From assembly GCF_001280125.1 (NCBI RefSeq), contig NZ_LGEG01000057.1, positions 36,432 to 100,431 on the forward strand: a stretch of DNA of 64,000 nucleotides. The letters run 5' to 3'. A model generated the notes under the pieces. That model made no database searches, had not been told where the DNA came from, and saw only the letters and a program-made list of their open reading frames with translations. This DNA is from Streptomyces sp. NRRL F-6492 (GTDB lineage Bacteria; Actinomycetota; Actinomycetes; Streptomycetales; Streptomycetaceae). The stretch's first letter is position 1, and each line of letters starts with the position of its first letter. Shown here piece by piece: positions 16,661 through 23,993 of this stretch. A program made the position numbers and the translations under genes.

Positions 16661-17299
16661 ATGCTCCGCAATCCGAACGGCCTTTCGCACGCCGTCGTGG
16701 CCCTGCTCGCGGGCAACATCGCCTTCGACGTCCTGTTCGCCGTGATCGAGCTGCGCTTCCTGCTGACCGACGTCGCCGCGGACTCCTTCGACCCGGCCGT
16801 CTTCGGCACCCTCGACCTGAACGTGGCCTACAGCATGGCGTTCACGCTGTACGTGGCGACCGGGATCGTCTTCGTCGTCTGGTTCCACCGGCTGCGGAAG
16901 AACGCCGAGGTCTGGGCCGGCGACCTCCAGGGCCGGAAGCCCGGCTGGGCCATCGGCGGGTGGTTCGTCCCCATCGCCAACCTGTGGATCCCGCGGGGGA
17001 TCGCCGCCGACATCTGGCGGGCCAGCCGGTGGCAGCCGTACGCCGCCGACGCCGCGCGGGAGCTGGCGCTCCTCAACGCCTGGTGGACGTTCTGGGTCGC
17101 CGACGTGGTCGTGGACAGGATCGCCACGCAGCTCTACAAGGGGGCCGAGACTGCCGGGGCCTACACCACCGCGGCCTCCTGGTCCCTCGCGGGCTACCTG
17201 CTCGACATCGCCGCCGCCGTCCTCGCGATCCTCTTCGTCCGGCGCCTCACCTCTATGCAGCACGCCAAGGCCAATGGCATGATTCCGGCCACACAGTGA
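16661..17299 (+). CDS. DUF4328 integral membrane protein
   Basis: 212 residues from ATG 16661, with a G-rich ribosome site about 8 bases upstream. There are about four to five helices. The conserved core contains V-W-F-H-R-L-R-K-N-A-E, then G-W-A-I-G-G-W-F-V-P-I-A-N-L-W-I-P, the hallmark of the DUF4328 family, and later N-A-W-W-T-F-W-V. Function of the family is unknown. Upstream in-frame codons back to 16547 look non-coding (Pro/Ala/Arg run), so the shorter start is preferred. Confidence 0.85.
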   Translation: MLRNPNGLSHAVVALLAGNIAFDVLFAVIELRFLLTDVAADSFDPAVFGTLDLNVAYSMAFTLYVATGIVFVVWFHRLRKNAEVWAGDLQGRKPGWAIGGWFVPIANLWIPRGIAADIWRASRWQPYAADAARELALLNAWWTFWVADVVVDRIATQLYKGAETAGAYTTAASWSLAGYLLDIAAAVLAILFVRRLTSMQHAKANGMIPATQ

Positions 17300-17366
17300 C
17301 GAAAAGGCGACTCCCCGCGACGTAAGGGGAAGCGCCGCGTCCGTATCGGGTGGCGAGGAGGCGTCC

Positions 17367-17951
17367 ATGACGTCGGGGAAGCCGGGGAACGACCGGAGCC
17401 TGCGGGAGCTGATCGACGGGGCCGACGAGCGGGGACTGGCCGCGGCCGGCCTCGCCTGCCTCGACCGCTGCCTCCCGCTGCTCGCCGCCGACCGGGACGA
17501 CGCCCTGCGACCCGCCTGGGCGGCCGTCGCGCGCGCCGACGGCGCGGCGTGGGCCGAGGCCGTCGCCGAGGCCCGCGTCGAGCTGGACGCCGGGGACGGC
17601 GGGGACGGCGGGGACGCGGCGGAGGCCGTGCGCGGCATGCTGGCGTCCGCCCCCGAGGCCTGGTCGCCGGAGTCCCTGCGCGCCTGGGTCGGCGCGTGCT
17701 CCGGCACCGCCCTCGCCCTGCACGGACGGTACGACGCGGCCGGCGCCGACGAGGGACTCGTCGAGCGCTGCCGCGCCGGGGACGAGGACGGCGCGGGCCC
17801 GCTGCTCGCCGGGGAGCTCCGCCGTCAGCGGGCCGTCCTCGAATCGGTCGCCCACGGCCCGACCGGACTGCGCCGGGCCCGCGAGCTCTCCGTCGAGGGC
17901 GGCCGGGTGCTGCGCGCGGTTGTCTCCCGCCGGGCCCGCACCACCGCCTGA
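17367..17951 (+). CDS. Conserved hypothetical protein
   Basis: 194 residues from ATG 17367, with GAGGAGG 10 bases upstream. The protein is acidic and alanine-rich, largely helical, with Trp-containing segments (A-A-W-A-E-A-V-A-E-A-R; A-P-E-A-W-S-P-E-S-L-R-A-W-V-G-A-C-S-G-T-A) and an Asp/Gly run near residue 72. No known domain, signal peptide or membrane segment was recognised. Codon usage is typical for Streptomyces, which supports a real gene. After its stop, three near-repeats of TGAGGAGACCG fill the gap to the next gene. Confidence 0.65.
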   Translation: MTSGKPGNDRSLRELIDGADERGLAAAGLACLDRCLPLLAADRDDALRPAWAAVARADGAAWAEAVAEARVELDAGDGGDGGDAAEAVRGMLASAPEAWSPESLRAWVGACSGTALALHGRYDAAGADEGLVERCRAGDEDGAGPLLAGELRRQRAVLESVAHGPTGLRRARELSVEGGRVLRAVVSRRARTTA

Positions 17952-18073
17952 GGAGACCGCCCGAGGAGACCGCCTGAGGAGACCGTCGCCCTGGGCGTAC
18001 CACCGGCCGAGGAGGCCACTGCCCGAGGCGACCGCCGCCCGAGGGCGACCGCCGCCCACCGTCCGAGGCGCGG

Positions 18074-18823
18074 TCAGGCCCCCGTTTCCGCCTCCGGGGC
18101 CTGGATCGCGATCGAGGCGACCGCCTCCGAGATCTCCCGCTCCGCCGTCGCCTTGTCGAGGCCGAGCCCGCTCAGCACGCCCTCCCCGTCCTCGTGCTCC
18201 AGGAGCGCGAGCAGGACGTGCTCGGTGCCGACGTAGTTGTGTCCGAGGCGCAGGGCCTCGCGGAACGTCAGTTCCAGGACCTTCTTCGCCGCCGCGTCGT
18301 ACGGCACGAGCGCGGGCGGTTCCTCGACGGCCGGCGGCAGGGTCGCGGCCGCGGCCTCGCGCACCCGGTCGAGGGCCACGCCCCGCGAGGCGATCCAGTG
18401 CGCCGCGAGCCCCTCGGGCTCGGCGAGCAGGCCGAGCACCAGGTGGGAGGGGGTGATCTCGGCGTTGCCCACGGCCGTGGCCTCGTTCTGGGAGGCCATG
18501 ACCACGTTCCGGGCGCGGGGCGTGAAGCGGCTGAACCCGGCGTTCGGGTCCATCTTCTCGGTGTCCGGTTCCTTGGGCACGAACCGCTTCTGGGCGGCCT
18601 GGCGGGTGACGCCCATGCTGTGGCCGATGTCGGTCCAGGAGGCGCCGGAGCGCCGGGCCTGGTCCACGAAGTGGCCGATGAGGTGGTCGGCGACGTCGCC
18701 GAGGTGGTCCGCCGCGATGACCGCGCCGGAGAGCTGCTCCAGGGCGTCGGGGTGGACCTTCTTGATGGCTTCGATGAGTTCGTCGAGACGGACGGGAACG
18801 GTCGGACCGACTGGATTCGTCAT
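18074..18823 (-). CDS. Clp N-terminal-domain protein with helix-turn-helix
   Basis: 249 residues. Residues about 35-72 include W-T-D-I-G-H-S-M-G-V-T-R-Q-A-A-Q-K-R-F, a sigma-like helix-turn-helix. Residues about 85-235 hold two Clp_N repeats (F-T-P-R-A-R-N-V-V, I-T-P-S-H-L-V-L-G-L-L, then G-H-N-Y-V-G-T-E-H-V-L-L-A-L-L) like those of ClpC, but there is no AAA+ ATPase domain. It may be a DNA-binding regulator or adaptor that senses misfolded protein or Clp clients. Its promoter overlaps a perfect palindrome, so autoregulation is likely. The transcript appears leaderless. Confidence 0.85.
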   Translation of the reverse strand: MTNPVGPTVPVRLDELIEAIKKVHPDALEQLSGAVIAADHLGDVADHLIGHFVDQARRSGASWTDIGHSMGVTRQAAQKRFVPKEPDTEKMDPNAGFSRFTPRARNVVMASQNEATAVGNAEITPSHLVLGLLAEPEGLAAHWIASRGVALDRVREAAAATLPPAVEEPPALVPYDAAAKKVLELTFREALRLGHNYVGTEHVLLALLEHEDGEGVLSGLGLDKATAEREISEAVASIAIQAPEAETGA

Positions 18824-18829
18824 GAGGCA

Positions 18830-18859
18830 ACCCTAGGTTGACACCCGAGGGGTGTCAAC
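18830..18859 (-). promoter_or_regulatory. Leaderless promoter overlapped by a perfect 10-3-10 palindrome
   Basis: Arms GTTGACACCC (18837-18846) and GGGTGTCAAC (18850-18859) are separated by GAG. On the minus strand they embed a -35 TTGACA (18853-18858), 17 bp from a -10 TAGGGT (18830-18835). The ATG at 18823 starts only 6 bases after the -10, so the mRNA should have no leader. An extra half-site GGTTGACA lies at about 18864-18871. Confidence 0.75.
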
Positions 18860-19136
18860 TGTCGGTTGACATGCATGAGGGCGCACCGCGCCCGGGAGGA
18901 TCCGGCGGCCGGAGAAAGGGGAAAGGGGGAGGGAAAAGGAGAGACGACCGAGGCCGCCACCCCCCACAGGAGAGGCCCCGGTCGTCCTCCACGGAGCCGC
19001 AGCACGGCTCCGTACTCCTTTCAGCGCCGGGAGTGCGCTTTCTGTCACACCGGATCCGGCCACTGGAAGGTTGCAAGTTGTACAAGGGGGGGACGCCGCG
19101 TGGACGAGGTGCCGGAGCACCACGTAGCGTGCTCGT
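18860..19136. other. Non-coding region with homopurine tract and hairpin
   Basis: No gene is seen. An uninterrupted 34-base purine run occupies 18911-18944 on the plus strand. A hairpin with 9-bp arms ACGGAGCCG/CGGCTCCGT and loop CAGCA occupies 18991-19013. The promoter of the ECF sigma gene should lie between 19014 and 19130, but no consensus could be assigned. Confidence 0.5.
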
Positions 19137-19886
19137 GTGTTGGACAGCGTGGCGGCGGTGACCGGCCGTGACGAGACGACGCGACCGACGAACAGGGTTT
19201 GGGGAGTGCTGGGGGACGACGCGGAGCTGACGGCCGCGGTGCTCGCCGCACAGCACGGGGACGAGGACGCCTTCCGTGCTGTGTATCGCGCCGTGCACCC
19301 CCGGCTGCTCGGCTACATACGCACACTGGTCGGCGACGGCGACGCGGAGGACGTGGCCTCCGAGGCCTGGCTCCAGATCGCGCGCGACCTCGACCGCTTC
19401 GGCGGCGACGCGGACCGCTTCCGCGGCTGGGCCGCCCGGATCGCCCGCAACCGCGCCCTCGACCACATACGGATGCGCGGCCGGCGCCCCGTCGTCGGCG
19501 CGGACGAGACCGAACTCACCGACAAGCCCGCCGAGTCCGACACCGCGAGCGAAGCCCTGGAGGCCCTGGCCACCGGCCGCACCATGGACCTGATCGCCCA
19601 GCTCCCGCAGGACCAGGCCGAGGCCGTCGTGCTGCGCGTCGTCGTCGGCCTGGACGCCAAGAGCGCCGCCGACACCCTGGGCAAGCGCCCCGGCGCCGTG
19701 CGCACCGCCGCGCACCGCGGCCTCAAGAGGCTCGCCGAACTCCTCGGGGTCGAGGGCGCCCAGGACGGCACCGGCGGGACCGTCGTCCCGCTGGACGGCG
19801 TGCCCCCGCAGCGCGGCCGGACACCGGGAGCGGTGGCGCCCGGTCGTGTGACGCAATCGCGTCCGCGTACGCAGAAGGACATGTGA
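19137..19886 (+). CDS. ECF RNA polymerase sigma factor
   Basis: 249 residues from GTG 19137. Region 2 is visible at about residues 45-115 (A-F-R-A-V-Y-R-x-V-H-P-R-L-L-G-Y, D-A-E-D-V-A-S-E-A-W-L-Q-I, F-R-G-W-A-A-R-I-A-R-N-R-A-L-D-H-I-R). Region 4 lies at about 150-205 (I-A-Q-L-P-Q-D-Q-A-E-A-V-V-L-R, S-A-A-D-T-L-G-K-R-P-G-A-V-R-T-A-A-H-R-G-L). A Gly/Pro-rich tail follows. Its stop codon overlaps the ATG of a membrane-protein gene by one base, the usual arrangement of an ECF sigma with its regulator. Confidence 0.92.
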   Translation: MLDSVAAVTGRDETTRPTNRVWGVLGDDAELTAAVLAAQHGDEDAFRAVYRAVHPRLLGYIRTLVGDGDAEDVASEAWLQIARDLDRFGGDADRFRGWAARIARNRALDHIRMRGRRPVVGADETELTDKPAESDTASEALEALATGRTMDLIAQLPQDQAEAVVLRVVVGLDAKSAADTLGKRPGAVRTAAHRGLKRLAELLGVEGAQDGTGGTVVPLDGVPPQRGRTPGAVAPGRVTQSRPRTQKDM

Positions 19887-21049
19887 TGGCCGACGAGCGG
19901 TACCAGTGGCTCGACGCGGAGGCCGCGGAGCGACTGCTGCGCGGCGAGCCCGCCGCCCCCGCCGACGACCTCGCGCGCCTGCGGGCCGAACGCCTCGCGG
20001 CGGCCCTCGACGCGGTCCGCGCCCCGGCCGCGGACGCCGCACTGCCGGGAGAGGCGGCGGCCCTCGCCGCCTTCCGCGAGGCCACGGCCGCCCGGGCCGC
20101 CGCGGCGCCGGGAAGCACGAGGTCCGCGGCCGGGAGCGCCGCCGGGAACCCCGCCGACCTCGGCCGGGTGCGCCTCGCCCGCGTCGCCGCCCCGCCGCGC
20201 CGCTGGGGCCGCTCCGCCCGGTACGGGCTCGCCGCCGCGGTCGCCGCCGTCGCCGTCGGCGGGGTCGCCGTCGCCGCGGGCACCGGCGCCCTCCCGCTGG
20301 TGGGCCCCGCGCCCGCCAGCTCCGTCTCGGCCGGGGACACCGCCCGGCCGCTCCTCTCGCCGGAGCCCGACGGCATGCGCGAGGACCTCGGGATACCCGG
20401 GCCCCCGCCGCCCGGCGAGGACCGCACGCCCGGCTCGTCCCCCTCCACCGGCACGGACTCCCCGGCACCGACCACCCCGGCCCCGGACGGAGGAGGCGCC
20501 GGAGACGGCGGCGGAGAAGGCGACGGGGAGGGCGTGGACCGGCCGAAGCGGGACGTCCCGGAGCCCGGCCGGAGCACGGCGGGCACGGACGGCGCCCCGG
20601 ACCCGGGCCGCACGGGCGGCCGGGACCGCGACCGGGCCGGGAACGGGAACGGGAACAGGGACGGCGGCACGGACTTCCGGGAGAAGGCCGTCGAGGCCTG
20701 CCGGGCGTACCGGTCGGGAAAGCTCGACGACGGCAGCCGCCGCCGGCTCACGGACACCCTGCGCGACGGCGAGACCCTGCGCCGCTACTGCGACCGCGTC
20801 CTCTCCGGCGCCACCGGCGCACCCGGAGACGCCTCCAAGGGCGGCTCGAAGGACCGTCCCGGCTCCGGCCCCAGGAACCGCCCCGAGGGCGACGCGAAGG
20901 GCCCCCGCCCCGGCGGCCGGGCCGGGGGCTCCTGGAACAGGGACGGAGGCGCCCCGCCCTCGGCGCAGCCCCTCGCCGGACCGGCCTCCGCGACCTCCGG
21001 GGACCCCCTGGAGAGCGGCGCGACGACGCGCCTCCCGCTCGCGGTGTAA
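19886..21049 (+). CDS. Membrane protein coupled to ECF sigma, putative regulator
   Basis: 387 residues. The ATG overlaps the sigma stop codon. Residues 1-110 are cytoplasmic, starting D-E-R-Y-Q-W-L-D-A-E-A-A-E-R-L-L-R-G, and one membrane helix lies at about residues 114-137. The outer part is a long disordered Pro/Gly/Asp/Arg-rich region with one compact segment (about residues 265-310) containing two Cys (V-E-A-C-R-A-Y and R-R-Y-C-D-R). The layout suits an anti-sigma factor, but no zinc-binding HxxxCxxC motif is present, so this role is inferred only from coupling and topology. Confidence 0.75.
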   Translation: MADERYQWLDAEAAERLLRGEPAAPADDLARLRAERLAAALDAVRAPAADAALPGEAAALAAFREATAARAAAAPGSTRSAAGSAAGNPADLGRVRLARVAAPPRRWGRSARYGLAAAVAAVAVGGVAVAAGTGALPLVGPAPASSVSAGDTARPLLSPEPDGMREDLGIPGPPPPGEDRTPGSSPSTGTDSPAPTTPAPDGGGAGDGGGEGDGEGVDRPKRDVPEPGRSTAGTDGAPDPGRTGGRDRDRAGNGNGNRDGGTDFREKAVEACRAYRSGKLDDGSRRRLTDTLRDGETLRRYCDRVLSGATGAPGDASKGGSKDRPGSGPRNRPEGDAKGPRPGGRAGGSWNRDGGAPPSAQPLAGPASATSGDPLESGATTRLPLAV

Positions 21050-21200
21050 CACTTTCCGGACCGTCGGCGCAGTACGTAATGCCGACTGGTCATCGGCCGC
21101 GCGATGAGCCGGGGTTCCCCCCGTACCTACGGCTCGGCGCACCCGGCGCGGGTGGGGCACGTTCCCCCGGTCCCACCCGCGCCCTTCCCCCTTCCCGTCC

Positions 21201-22142
21201 CTACCAGTGGACGACGACCTTGTCCCCGACCTTCACCTGGTCGAAGAGGGCCGCGAGCTTGGCCCGGTCCCGGACGTTGACGCAGCCGTGCGAGGCCCCC
21301 GCGTAGCCGCGGGCCGCGAAGTCCGCCGAGTAGTGCACGGCCTGGCCGCCGCTGAAGAACATCGCGTACGGCATGGGCGTGTGGTAGATCGTCGACGTCC
21401 ACTCGCGGGCCTTCCAGCCCACGCTGAACGTGCCCTCGCGGGTCGGGGTGTTCTCCGAGCCGAAGCGGACGTCCATCGACGAGACGACCTTGCCGTCGAT
21501 CATCCAGGCGAGGGTCCGGCTCTCCTTGCTGATGCAGAGCACCCGGCCGGTCGTGCACGCCGGTGCCGGGGCGTCCAGGGCGTTGGTGGTCGCCGGCTTC
21601 AGCTCGTCGGCGGTCGGCTTCCGGCTCGCGGCGAGCAGCCGCTGCCAGGTGGTCTCGTCGACCGAGCCGGTGCCGGGCAGCCCCTGCTTCCGCTGGAAGG
21701 CCTTGACCGCGCCCCCCGTCATCGTCCCGTAGAAGCCGGTGGGCGCGCGGTCGAAGACGCCGAGCTGCCGCAGCCGCGCCTGGAGCTCGCGCACCCGCTC
21801 GTTCTCGTCCCCGTCCTTCAGGAGGACCGGGGACGCCGGCGTCCCGGAGTCCGTGCCGGAGGGCTCCGGGGTGGGGAAGGAGGGGGAGGAGGACGGCGCC
21901 TCGCCGTCGGCCGTCGGGGAGGCGCCGGGCGAGCCCGAGGCCGACTCGGAAGCCGACGGCGACACCGAGTCCGACGCCGAGGCCGACGGCTTCGGCGAAG
22001 AACTGCCCGAGGGCCCCGCGGAACCGCCGCCCCCCGTACCCGCCGCCTGGGCCGTACAGCCCGCGACGAGCGCCACCGACACCGCCGCCAGCACCACTCT
22101 CCGTACGACACCTCTGCGCACGACGGCCGAAGACCGCTTCAT
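21201..22142 (-). CDS. Lipoprotein L,D-transpeptidase with peptidoglycan-binding domain
   Basis: 313 residues. A signal peptide ends in lipobox L-V-A-G-C29. A Ser/Asp/Pro/Glu-rich linker (about residues 35-110) is followed by a PG_binding_1 domain (about 118-180; L-R-Q-L-G-V-F-D-R-A-P-T-G-F-Y-G) and a YkuD catalytic domain. The active site is S-H285-G-C287-V-N-V. It forms 3-3 cross-links in peptidoglycan or attaches proteins to it. A second enzyme of the family is at 53427-54134, but that one is secreted and not lipidated. Confidence 0.92.
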   Translation of the reverse strand: MKRSSAVVRRGVVRRVVLAAVSVALVAGCTAQAAGTGGGGSAGPSGSSSPKPSASASDSVSPSASESASGSPGASPTADGEAPSSSPSFPTPEPSGTDSGTPASPVLLKDGDENERVRELQARLRQLGVFDRAPTGFYGTMTGGAVKAFQRKQGLPGTGSVDETTWQRLLAASRKPTADELKPATTNALDAPAPACTTGRVLCISKESRTLAWMIDGKVVSSMDVRFGSENTPTREGTFSVGWKAREWTSTIYHTPMPYAMFFSGGQAVHYSADFAARGYAGASHGCVNVRDRAKLAALFDQVKVGDKVVVHW

Positions 22143-22329
22143 CGTTGCCCCCCGGGAAACTCGTTCTGTACGTAGAGGGATGCTTCCCGGGCCCTCGTGG
22201 TTGCGCACCACGGCCGGAAACCGCCCCTCCCGCGCAAGTCGGAGCGGGGGCCGCCGGGCGACCCGTGCCGATCTTCCGTGATGCGAAACACGGGGGCGGA
22301 ACGTCGTACGCGCATGCGACACTCCGCCC

Positions 22330-22986
22330 ATGCTGGGTGTCACCGATCTGCCGACCTACCTCGCCGGGCTCGTCCTCATCATCCTCCTGCCCGGACCGAA
22401 CTCGCTCTACGTCCTCTCCGTCGCCGCCCGCAAGGGCACCCGGACCGGATACAAGGCCGCCGCCGGCGTCTTCACCGGCGACACGGTCCTCATGACCCTG
22501 GCCGCCCTCGGCGCGGCCTCCCTCCTCCAGACCACCCCGCTCCTCTTCACGGTCGTGAAGTACGCGGGCGCCGGATACCTGGCCTGGATGGCGTACGGGA
22601 TGCTGCGGGCCGCCCGGTCGATGTGGCGCTCGCGCGAGGAGACGGCCGCCGAGGAGCCCGCGGGCGCCCCGGCGGGCCCCGCCGAGCGCCCGTACCGGCG
22701 CGCGCTGGTCATCAGCCTCTTCAACCCGAAGGCGATCCTCTTCCTGATCTCCTTCTTCGTGCAGTTCGTGGACCCCGGCTACGCCTACCCGGCGCTCTCC
22801 TTCCTGGTCCTCGGCGCCCTGCTCCAGCTCGGCAGCTTCCTCTACCTCACGACCCTCATCTTCGGCGGCACCCGCCTCTCCGCCGCCTTCCGCCGCCGCC
22901 GGCGCCTCTCCGCCGGCGCGACCTCGGCGGCCGGCGCCCTCTTCCTCGGCTTCGCCGCGAAGCTCTCCCTCAGCAGCGCCGCCTGA
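22330..22986 (+). CDS. LysE/RhtB-family amino-acid exporter (LeuE-like)
   Basis: 218 residues with about six membrane helices. The LysE signature is at the N-terminus: L-I-I-L-L-P-G-P-N-S-L-Y-V-L-S, followed by G-T-R-T-G-Y-K-A-A-A-G-V-F-T-G-D and K-Y-A-G-A-G-Y-L-A-W-M-A. After a charged loop comes the second conserved segment, S-L-F-N-P-K-A-I-L-F. Family members export amino acids such as leucine; the actual substrate is not readable. The ATG at 22330 fits the start of helix 1. Confidence 0.88.
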   Translation: MLGVTDLPTYLAGLVLIILLPGPNSLYVLSVAARKGTRTGYKAAAGVFTGDTVLMTLAALGAASLLQTTPLLFTVVKYAGAGYLAWMAYGMLRAARSMWRSREETAAEEPAGAPAGPAERPYRRALVISLFNPKAILFLISFFVQFVDPGYAYPALSFLVLGALLQLGSFLYLTTLIFGGTRLSAAFRRRRRLSAGATSAAGALFLGFAAKLSLSSAA

Positions 22987-23047
22987 CCCCGCCCCGCGGA
23001 CACCGCTTGACCCTCACACCGTGTGAGGCCGTTCCGTAGGGGGCGTC

Positions 23048-23869
23048 ATGTTCACCATCGGAGACTTCGCCCGGCACGGGCGGGTGTCGGTCCGGATGCT
23101 GCGTCACTACGACGCCGTCGGACTGCTGCGCCCGGCCCGGGTCGACCCGCACACGGGCTACCGCTTCTACGCGGCGGAGCAGCTGGCCCGGCTCAACCGC
23201 GTCATCGCGCTCAAGGACCTCGGCTTCACCCTCGAACAGGTGGGGGCCGTCCTCGACGAGCGGATCGACGCGCACGAGCTGCGGGGCATGCTGCGCCTGC
23301 GCCAGGCCGAGCTGGAGACGGCCCTGGCGGAGGCGCGGGCCCGGCTCGACCGGGTCGGCGCGCGGCTCCGGGCCATCGAGGAAGAAGGACACATGTCCAC
23401 CCAGGAAGTCGTCGTCAAGAAGATCCCCGCCGTCCGGATCGCCGAACTGAGCGCGGTCGCCGCGAGCTTCGGCCCGCAGGACATCACCCCCGTCATCGGC
23501 CCGCTGTACGAGGAGCTGTGCGGCCGGCTCGAAGCCGCGGGCGTCACCGGCTTCGGCCCGGCCGTCGCGTACTACGAGGACGCGGGCCGGGGCGACGGCT
23601 CGGTCGTCGTCCACGCGGGAACGGCCGTCCCCGAGGGGACGGCGGCGCAGGGCGTCCTCGTGCACGTCCTGCCCGGCGTCGAGGAGGCGGCGACCGTCGT
23701 CCACCGGGGCGCGATGGACGACCTGCTGCCCACCGTGCAGACCCTGGCGACCTGGATCGATGCCAACGGCTACGCCTCCGCCGGGTACGCCCGCGAGCTG
23801 TACCTGGAGTGCCCGGAGGACCGGGCGCGGTGGGTGACCGAACTCCAGGAGCCGGTCGTCCGCGCCTGA
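23048..23869 (+). CDS. MerR-family regulator with GyrI-like effector domain
   Basis: 273 residues. A MerR winged helix occupies about residues 1-70 (F-T-I-G-D-F-A-R-H-G-R-V-S-V-R-M-L-R-H-Y-D, Y-R-F-Y-A-A-E-Q-L-A-R-L). A coiled coil lies at about 75-115 and a GyrI-like/AraC-effector domain at about 120-273. This is the BmrR/TipA-like layout, in which binding of a drug-like ligand activates a promoter. A potential MerR-type dyad (CACACCGTGTGAGGCC) lies just upstream at 23016-23031, so autoregulation is possible. There is no obvious transporter partner apart from the upstream LysE-type exporter. Confidence 0.88.
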   Translation: MFTIGDFARHGRVSVRMLRHYDAVGLLRPARVDPHTGYRFYAAEQLARLNRVIALKDLGFTLEQVGAVLDERIDAHELRGMLRLRQAELETALAEARARLDRVGARLRAIEEEGHMSTQEVVVKKIPAVRIAELSAVAASFGPQDITPVIGPLYEELCGRLEAAGVTGFGPAVAYYEDAGRGDGSVVVHAGTAVPEGTAAQGVLVHVLPGVEEAATVVHRGAMDDLLPTVQTLATWIDANGYASAGYARELYLECPEDRARWVTELQEPVVRA

Positions 23870-23952
23870 GCGCGCCCCGACGCGCCGCCGGGCACGCATC
23901 CGGACACGCGCCCGAGCGCGCGCCGCGGGACGCGTACGGGCGCGCACCCGCG

Positions 23953-23988
23953 CGGAGCCCGGGACCCCCGCACGGGTCCCGGGCTCCG
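23953..23988. terminator. Strong bidirectional hairpin terminator
   Basis: A perfect 15-bp stem (23953-23967 with 23974-23988, arm CGGAGCCCGGGACCC) with a 6-base loop lies between the convergent MerR and polysialyltransferase-like genes. Confidence 0.8.
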
Positions 23989-23993
23989 GCGCT

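Noticed and set aside
13985..17707. Very long open frame on the minus strand (over 1200 codons)
   Set aside because: It runs antisense to the hexosaminidase and DUF4328 genes and has the Arg/Gly/Pro-rich composition of a frame shadow in GC-rich DNA.
17950..18073. Short repeats of TGAGGAGACCG as a CRISPR or tandem-repeat array
   Set aside because: Only three imperfect 13-base units without spacers; a simple local duplication.
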